Below are positions 7,041 through 10,434 of a DNA stretch of 10,434 nucleotides, piece by piece. The DNA lies in assembly GCA_964515805.1 (NCBI GenBank), contig CAZEUZ010000061.1:1-10434 (forward strand), read 5' to 3'. The position numbers were made by a program, and so were the translations under genes. Source of the stretch: CAZEUZ01 sp964515805. Lineage in GTDB: Bacteria; Pseudomonadota; Gammaproteobacteria; Pseudomonadales; Cellvibrionaceae. The notes beneath the pieces are model-generated. The model saw only the letters and a program-made list of their open reading frames with translations, was not told where the DNA came from and searched no databases. How positions within the stretch are numbered: position 1 is the stretch's first letter; each line of letters starts with the position of its first letter.

Positions 7041-7562
7041 TTATTCGCGGATCAGCAGTTTAATTAACTCACGGTATTTGTTCTCGTCACCTGGCATATA
7101 CCCTTCGTGAAGGTAGCGCACATTGCCATTTCTGTCGATGAATAGAGACGTTGGCAACCCCATGTTTTTGTTCATAATATCTCGTTCAATGCTATTAACC
7201 AATGTTTTCCGAGGATCATAAAGTACAGGAAAGGTAATATTTTTTTTGTTAATAAAGGTGTTGACTTGGCCGAATGTGTCACTGTCGGTAGTGTCTTCAA
7301 TATTGACCCCCAATACCGTAAAACTCGCCTCGTGGTATTGATTGTGCAGCTTGTTTAATAGCGGCATTTCTTCAAGGCATGGTTTGCACCAACTAGCCCA
7401 AAAGTTCAACAAAACTACTTGGCCGCTGAGTTCAGTAGAATTTGTAATGGCGCCTTGGTTATTTTCAAGGTTGAAATTGGGCAATGGATTATTGGGTGCC
7501 TCAGTGGCAAAAAGATTGACAGTCATCAGTAAAACCACCAATTTTAGAACAATATGTCGCAC
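7041..7562 (-). CDS. Secreted TlpA-like thioredoxin-fold protein
   Basis: This is a periplasmic thiol-disulfide oxidoreductase of the TlpA/ResA/CcmG-like family, 173 residues long. Residues 1-22 form a short signal peptide (MRHIVLKLVVLLMTVNLFATEA), which may be cleaved or act as an anchor. The thioredoxin fold starts at about residue 28. The active site is WCKPC with Cys59 and Cys62, preceded by LLNFWAS, and the cis-proline is Pro137 in GLPTSLFID. Members with this layout usually reduce disulfides, for example in cytochrome c maturation or in rescuing periplasmic proteins; the partner here cannot be told from context. The start is GTG at 7562, with AGG a few bases upstream. It is convergent with the HhH gene, with no clear terminator in the 53 bases between them. 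It is divergent from the YczE-family gene. Confidence 0.93.
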   Translation of the reverse strand: MRHIVLKLVVLLMTVNLFATEAPNNPLPNFNLENNQGAITNSTELSGQVVLLNFWASWCKPCLEEMPLLNKLHNQYHEASFTVLGVNIEDTTDSDTFGQVNTFINKKNITFPVLYDPRKTLVNSIERDIMNKNMGLPTSLFIDRNGNVRYLHEGYMPGDENKYRELIKLLIRE

Positions 7563-7683
7563 CCCAATTACCTAAGTTGAACAGTTGTCTAAACCGATAG
7601 AACAGAAATGATATAAAGTGACATAAACATAAAAAACCATTTTCAATATGACAGCTAATCAAAGAAGCAGGGTAATAGTCTAC

Positions 7684-7753
7684 TATAATTATGGTTAGCC
7701 TACATTTACCACAAGTTCGATTTTTGTGTCACTGTATCGATGGTAAGCTAACC
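7684..7753 (+). promoter_or_regulatory. -10 element and structured leader before the yczE-like gene
   Basis: A perfect -10 hexamer TATAAT lies at 7684-7689, but no good -35 is visible at the right distance. Transcription would start near 7696. From there the sequence can fold into a long imperfect hairpin. GGTTAGC (7693-7699) pairs with GCTAACC (7747-7753), TTACC (7706-7710) with GGTAA (7742-7746), and TCGAT (7717-7721) with ATCGA (7736-7740). The right arm is nearly continuous and the left arm has two 6-base bulges. The structure ends 14 bases before the TTG start. It matches no riboswitch I know. It could also be a palindromic operator. Confidence 0.35.
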
Positions 7754-7767
7754 AGAGTAATAAGACG

Positions 7768-8415
7768 TTGAAAATTTTCAAAGTCAGGCAAATTCCCATA
7801 CTTGACTGGAGTTCGCCCAACCCATTCAATTTCCGGCCTAAGGTGTTGACCCTATTCTATCTAGTTCTTGGCTTAGCGCTGTTTGGGCTGGGAGAAGCTA
7901 TGCTCATTGCTGGTGGAGTGGGGGTTAGTCCCTGGACAGTGCTAGCGCAAGGCATAGCCGATATGTCTGGCTGGAGTATTGGTTTTACTACGGGGATCAT
8001 CAGTTTTGTGGTTCTGCTACTGTGGATTCCACTTAAACAAATGCCTGGTATGGGGACAGTTTTGAATGCTTTGATTATCGCCTTTATGATTGATTTTTCA
8101 CTACCCTATTTGCCAACACCCAAATTTGTGGGTTCGCAAATTATCCAGTGCGCGATTGGTGTGTTGATAGTTGGGATTGCATCTGGTATTTATCTGACCG
8201 CCAATCTGGGTGCGGGGCCGCGCGATGGACTGATGACAGGTCTGCAACAAGTTACTGGTTTGCCGATAGCGAGTATACGCATCGGACTCGAAGTGACGGT
8301 AGTTTCAATTGGTTGGTACCTGGGAGGAGTGGTGGGTTTGGGCACATTACTATTTGCCTTTGGTGTTGGACCTTGTATGGCAATTGGTATTTTACTGGTT
8401 CAAAAATTTCTCTAA
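7768..8415 (+). CDS. YczE-family integral membrane protein
   Basis: This 215-residue polytopic inner-membrane protein belongs to the YczE/YyaS family, whose biochemical function is not established. About six hydrophobic segments are visible, near residues 26-50, 68-89, 96-115, 119-146, 165-184 and 188-212. Family hallmarks are LGLALFGLGEAMLIAGGVGVSPWTVLAQGI in the first third (described here by residues about 34-63), the glycine-rich LGAGPRDGLMTGL in the middle, and the G-rich end FAFGVGPCMAIGILL. The start is taken as TTG at 7768 because an in-frame stop lies shortly upstream and no ATG is available. A GTG at 7843, directly before the first membrane segment, is an alternative. The ribosome-binding site is weak. 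It is divergent from the tlpA-like gene and convergent with the lipoprotein gene. YczE in Bacillus has been linked to antibiotic production and membrane function, but nothing here supports a specific substrate. Confidence 0.85.
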   Translation: MKIFKVRQIPILDWSSPNPFNFRPKVLTLFYLVLGLALFGLGEAMLIAGGVGVSPWTVLAQGIADMSGWSIGFTTGIISFVVLLLWIPLKQMPGMGTVLNALIIAFMIDFSLPYLPTPKFVGSQIIQCAIGVLIVGIASGIYLTANLGAGPRDGLMTGLQQVTGLPIASIRIGLEVTVVSIGWYLGGVVGLGTLLFAFGVGPCMAIGILLVQKFL

Positions 8416-8461
8416 CTACTTGACTGACCAGTCTCCTGACCTGTTATTGGGCGTAGTCTGT

Positions 8462-8791
8462 TTAAGGACAATGGTACACATCGAAAGTCTGCGACCCCTG
8501 TTCGGGCTTAGTGGCAGGCACCAGGGTATTGCCTCTCAATTTAGTGGCCTCATTGCGTGCCAGGTCATTTAATTCTGTGCGTAAAGTGTAATCGTCTCGA
8601 TTGAGAAATCCCACCTTATGCAAAGTATTGACCGTGACTTTAGCAAGCTTTTTACAACCGGTAATTTTTTCTGCGCTAGTGGTTGTTACGGTTTTTCCCT
8701 CTTCGCTTAAGTCCACCCATGCACAGCCTTGGGTTAGGCTAAACAAGATAAGCAAAAAAATAGCTGTTGTAGTTAGGTAACGTGTGGTCAT
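8462..8791 (-). CDS. DUF4156 family lipoprotein
   Basis: This is a small predicted lipoprotein of 109 residues and unknown function. The signal peptide runs from residue 1 to 22 and ends LTQGC, making Cys23 the lipid-attachment residue. The lipobox is slightly unusual because Gln stands before Gly. The mature part begins CAWVDLSEEGKTV and carries the DUF4156 hallmarks: SAEKITGCKKL with Cys46, VGFLNRDD, LARNEATKLRGNTLVP, and a terminal YHCP with Cys108. Cys46 and Cys108 are probably a structural disulfide. Proteins of this family sit in the outer or inner membrane facing the periplasm; no role is known. A strong GGAGGA lies just before the ATG at 8791, one of the better ribosome-binding sites in the window. 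It is convergent with the yczE-like gene (46 bases apart) and divergent from hemE. Confidence 0.9.
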   Translation of the reverse strand: MTTRYLTTTAIFLLILFSLTQGCAWVDLSEEGKTVTTTSAEKITGCKKLAKVTVNTLHKVGFLNRDDYTLRTELNDLARNEATKLRGNTLVPATKPEQGSQTFDVYHCP

Positions 8792-8881
8792 AATTGTCCT
8801 CCGAATTCTTGTCGATATATTGTTGTGAGTGTACTAGAGACACCGTGAGTCTTTGCTGCTTAACTCAGATAGTGTAAGCAT

Positions 8882-8901
8882 ATAACTTCCCTCTAAGTTA
8901 T
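8882..8901. repeat. Inverted repeat upstream of hemE
   Basis: ATAACTT (8882-8888) and AAGTTAT (8895-8901) form a perfect 7-bp inverted repeat around CCCTCT, 34 bases before the hemE start codon. It overlaps two weak -10-like strings, TATAAC (8881-8886) and TATCAT (8899-8904). It may be an operator for hemE or for the divergent lipoprotein gene. I cannot assign a regulator. Confidence 0.35.
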
Positions 8902-8935
8902 CATAGTGAATATCGTTAACTGGTATTGAAAAATT

Positions 8936-10009
8936 ATGGGTGAGTTAAAGAATGACCGGTTGTTAAGAGCTCTATTAAGACAACCTGTTGATGTAACACC
9001 AGTGTGGATGATGCGCCAAGCCGGTCGCTATCTGCCTGAATATCGAGCGGTGCGTGCCAAGGCCGGAGACTTTATGAGTCTCTGCCGCAATCCTGAACTG
9101 GCATGCGAAGTGGCTTTGCAGCCGTTAGCTCGTTATCCGTTGGATGCTGCTATTTTGTTTTCCGATATTCTGACAATTCCCGACGCAATGGGTCTCGGAT
9201 TGTATTTTGCGGAAGGTGAGGGTCCGTGTTTCAGAAAATCGGTAGCGACAGCCGCTGACATTGAGGCTCTTCCTGTCGTCGATCCTTACAGAGACTTACC
9301 TTATGTTATCGATGCTGTACGTACTATTTATCGAGAGCTTAATGGCAGTGTACCTCTGATCGGATTTTCTGGTAGCCCCTGGACGTTGGCTACCTATATG
9401 ATAGAGGGTGGTGCCAGTCGCGATTACCGGCGCACCAAACAAATGCTCTACAACCATCCGCAACAATTTAAAGCTTTATTGGATAAGCTAGTCGTCTCAA
9501 TTATTGCTTATTCAAATGCGCAAATTGATGCCGGCGCTCAAGTGATACAAATTTTTGACTCTTGGGGAGGTGTTCTATCACATCGCACTTATCAAGAATT
9601 CTCATTGGAACCCATGGCCCGGATTGTCGCAGCCTTAAATAAAAAAGCTCGAGGCATGCCGGTTCCTACAATTTTATTTACAAAGGGAGGGGGGCAGTGG
9701 TTGGAGTTAATGGCTTCGACAGGAGCCGATTGTCTGGGATTGGATTGGACTACTGATATCGGCAAGGCTCGGCAGCGCGTCGGACAACGGGTATCCCTAC
9801 AAGGCAATATGGATCCCGCTGTGCTCCATGCACGTCCCGACGTTATTCGCGCTGAAGTGAAAGAAATTCTAGCCTCATTCGGACAGGGATCGGGGCATGT
9901 ATTTAATCTTGGCCATGGCATTACGCCTGGAGTTAACCCCAATCACGCCGGTGCTTTCTTTGAAGCTGTACATGAACTATCTGCTGAGATTCACGGTAGA
10001 AGTCCCTAA
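8936..10009 (+). CDS. hemE: Uroporphyrinogen decarboxylase
   Basis: HemE removes four acetate carboxyl groups from uroporphyrinogen III to give coproporphyrinogen III in the cytoplasmic heme pathway. The 357-residue product matches the usual bacterial length. Near the N-terminus, [15 protein letters not shown] (residues 22-36) supplies the substrate-binding arginines Arg27 and Arg31. The catalytic aspartate is Asp77 in [26 protein letters not shown] is the central signature, FDSWGG follows, and NLGHGI with His327 closes the active site. The ATG at 8936 fits the family start ([16 protein letters not shown]), although no good ribosome-binding site precedes it. It appears to be transcribed alone. 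Its stop overlaps the pckA stop by four bases, so the two transcripts meet head-on with no spacer. Confidence 0.97.
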   Translation: MGELKNDRLLRALLRQPVDVTPVWMMRQAGRYLPEYRAVRAKAGDFMSLCRNPELACEVALQPLARYPLDAAILFSDILTIPDAMGLGLYFAEGEGPCFRKSVATAADIEALPVVDPYRDLPYVIDAVRTIYRELNGSVPLIGFSGSPWTLATYMIEGGASRDYRRTKQMLYNHPQQFKALLDKLVVSIIAYSNAQIDAGAQVIQIFDSWGGVLSHRTYQEFSLEPMARIVAALNKKARGMPVPTILFTKGGGQWLELMASTGADCLGLDWTTDIGKARQRVGQRVSLQGNMDPAVLHARPDVIRAEVKEILASFGQGSGHVFNLGHGITPGVNPNHAGAFFEAVHELSAEIHGRSP

Positions 10010-10434
10010 CCTTTAGGTCCAGCTTCAATGACACCTTCACTTACTGAAAAAGCCTTGATATTTTCGCTGAACAGTTTAGCCAGTTTTGTTGCACTTTCGT
10101 CGTAGCCTGCATTGTTATTCCAAGCTTTACGAGGATTGAGGTGCTTGCTGTCGACACCGGGAACCGCCAGCGGAATATCCAGATTCATTATTTCCAGATG
10201 TTCTGTTTCTGCATTTTCCAACTCGCCCGATTGAATTGCCGCTATGACTGCTCGCGTTACCGGTATTGGGAAACGAGAACCTTTACCTCCGGTACCACCC
10301 GATCCGCCAGTCCAGCCGGTGTTGACCAGATACACTTTGGCATTGAAGTTTTCGATGCGTTTCATTAATAAGTCACCGTACTCGCTAGCGGGTCTCGGCA
10401 TGAATGGCGCACCATAGCAAGTGGAAAATACCGG
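10006..10434 (-). CDS. pckA: Phosphoenolpyruvate carboxykinase (ATP), C-terminal part (cut by window edge)
   Basis: PckA converts oxaloacetate and ATP to phosphoenolpyruvate, CO2 and ADP, the entry step of gluconeogenesis. The window holds the last 142 residues of a protein usually near 520-540; the start and the P-loop lie beyond position 10434. Visible family segments are [51 protein letters not shown] sequence followed by LNPRKAW, and the ending VIEAGPKG. An arginine and a threonine six residues apart (R-FPIPV-T) match the adenine-contacting pair Arg449/Thr455 of E. coli. Compared with E. coli, the stretch after NTGW holds a glycine-rich insertion of about eight residues. The frame runs open to the window edge. 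It is convergent with hemE. Confidence 0.96.
   Translation of the reverse strand, partial: PVFSTCYGAPFMPRPASEYGDLLMKRIENFNAKVYLVNTGWTGGSGGTGGKGSRFPIPVTRAVIAAIQSGELENAETEHLEIMNLDIPLAVPGVDSKHLNPRKAWNNNAGYDESATKLAKLFSENIKAFSVSEGVIEAGPKG

Noticed and set aside
8416..8461. GACT/AGTC repeat between the yczE-like gene and the lipoprotein gene as a terminator
   Set aside because: A 4-bp stem without a T-run on either strand.
8148..8572. Two overlapping plus-strand open frames over and past the end of the yczE-like gene
   Set aside because: They are out of frame with the conserved membrane protein, and their sequences are tryptophan/arginine-rich and unlike any family.

Overview
The window looks like an ordinary chromosomal segment from a gammaproteobacterium of moderate GC content. 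The S1, Cmk, PyrF, HemE and ATP-type PckA sequences all resemble gammaproteobacterial versions, and hom-thrC without a linked thrA/thrB is the arrangement known from Pseudomonas and relatives. I cannot name a genus. There are no tRNA or rRNA genes, insertion sequences, phage genes or CRISPR arrays. No gap between genes reaches 300 bases. The longest is the 252-base gap between pstS and the gene at 6538, which holds a terminator and a hairpin.

Layout, left to right. Positions 1-2047 carry a leftward block, pyrF-cmk-rpsA, with rpsA cut by the window edge. It links pyrimidine nucleotide supply (UMP synthesis, CMP phosphorylation) to ribosomal protein S1. The rpsA leader holds a 20-bp perfect palindrome and a second hairpin, consistent with autogenous control of S1. 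A divergent intergenic region (2048-2220) separates this block from the rightward pair hom-thrC (2221-4964), which supplies homoserine and threonine.

Next is pstS (5176-6285), a solitary phosphate-binding protein gene. It has a two-repeat Pho box, a well-placed -10 element and its own strong terminator, so it looks like a monocistronic phosphate-starvation gene without adjacent pstCAB.

The middle section (6390-8800) is a set of small envelope-associated genes. They are a membrane-anchored helix-hairpin-helix protein (6538-6987), a secreted TlpA-like thioredoxin (7041-7562, minus), a YczE-family membrane protein (7768-8415) and a DUF4156 lipoprotein (8462-8791, minus). Their strands alternate, so most are probably transcribed alone.

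The right end holds hemE (8936-10009), for heme biosynthesis. It meets the 3' end of pckA (PEP carboxykinase, minus, cut by the window edge) tail to tail, and the two stop codons overlap.

I see no convincing undescribed multi-gene system. The points most worth a second look are the rpsA leader palindrome, the PhoB-controlled orphan pstS with six paired cysteines, the hairpin after the pstS terminator, the structured yczE leader, and the uncharacterised membrane-HhH gene.
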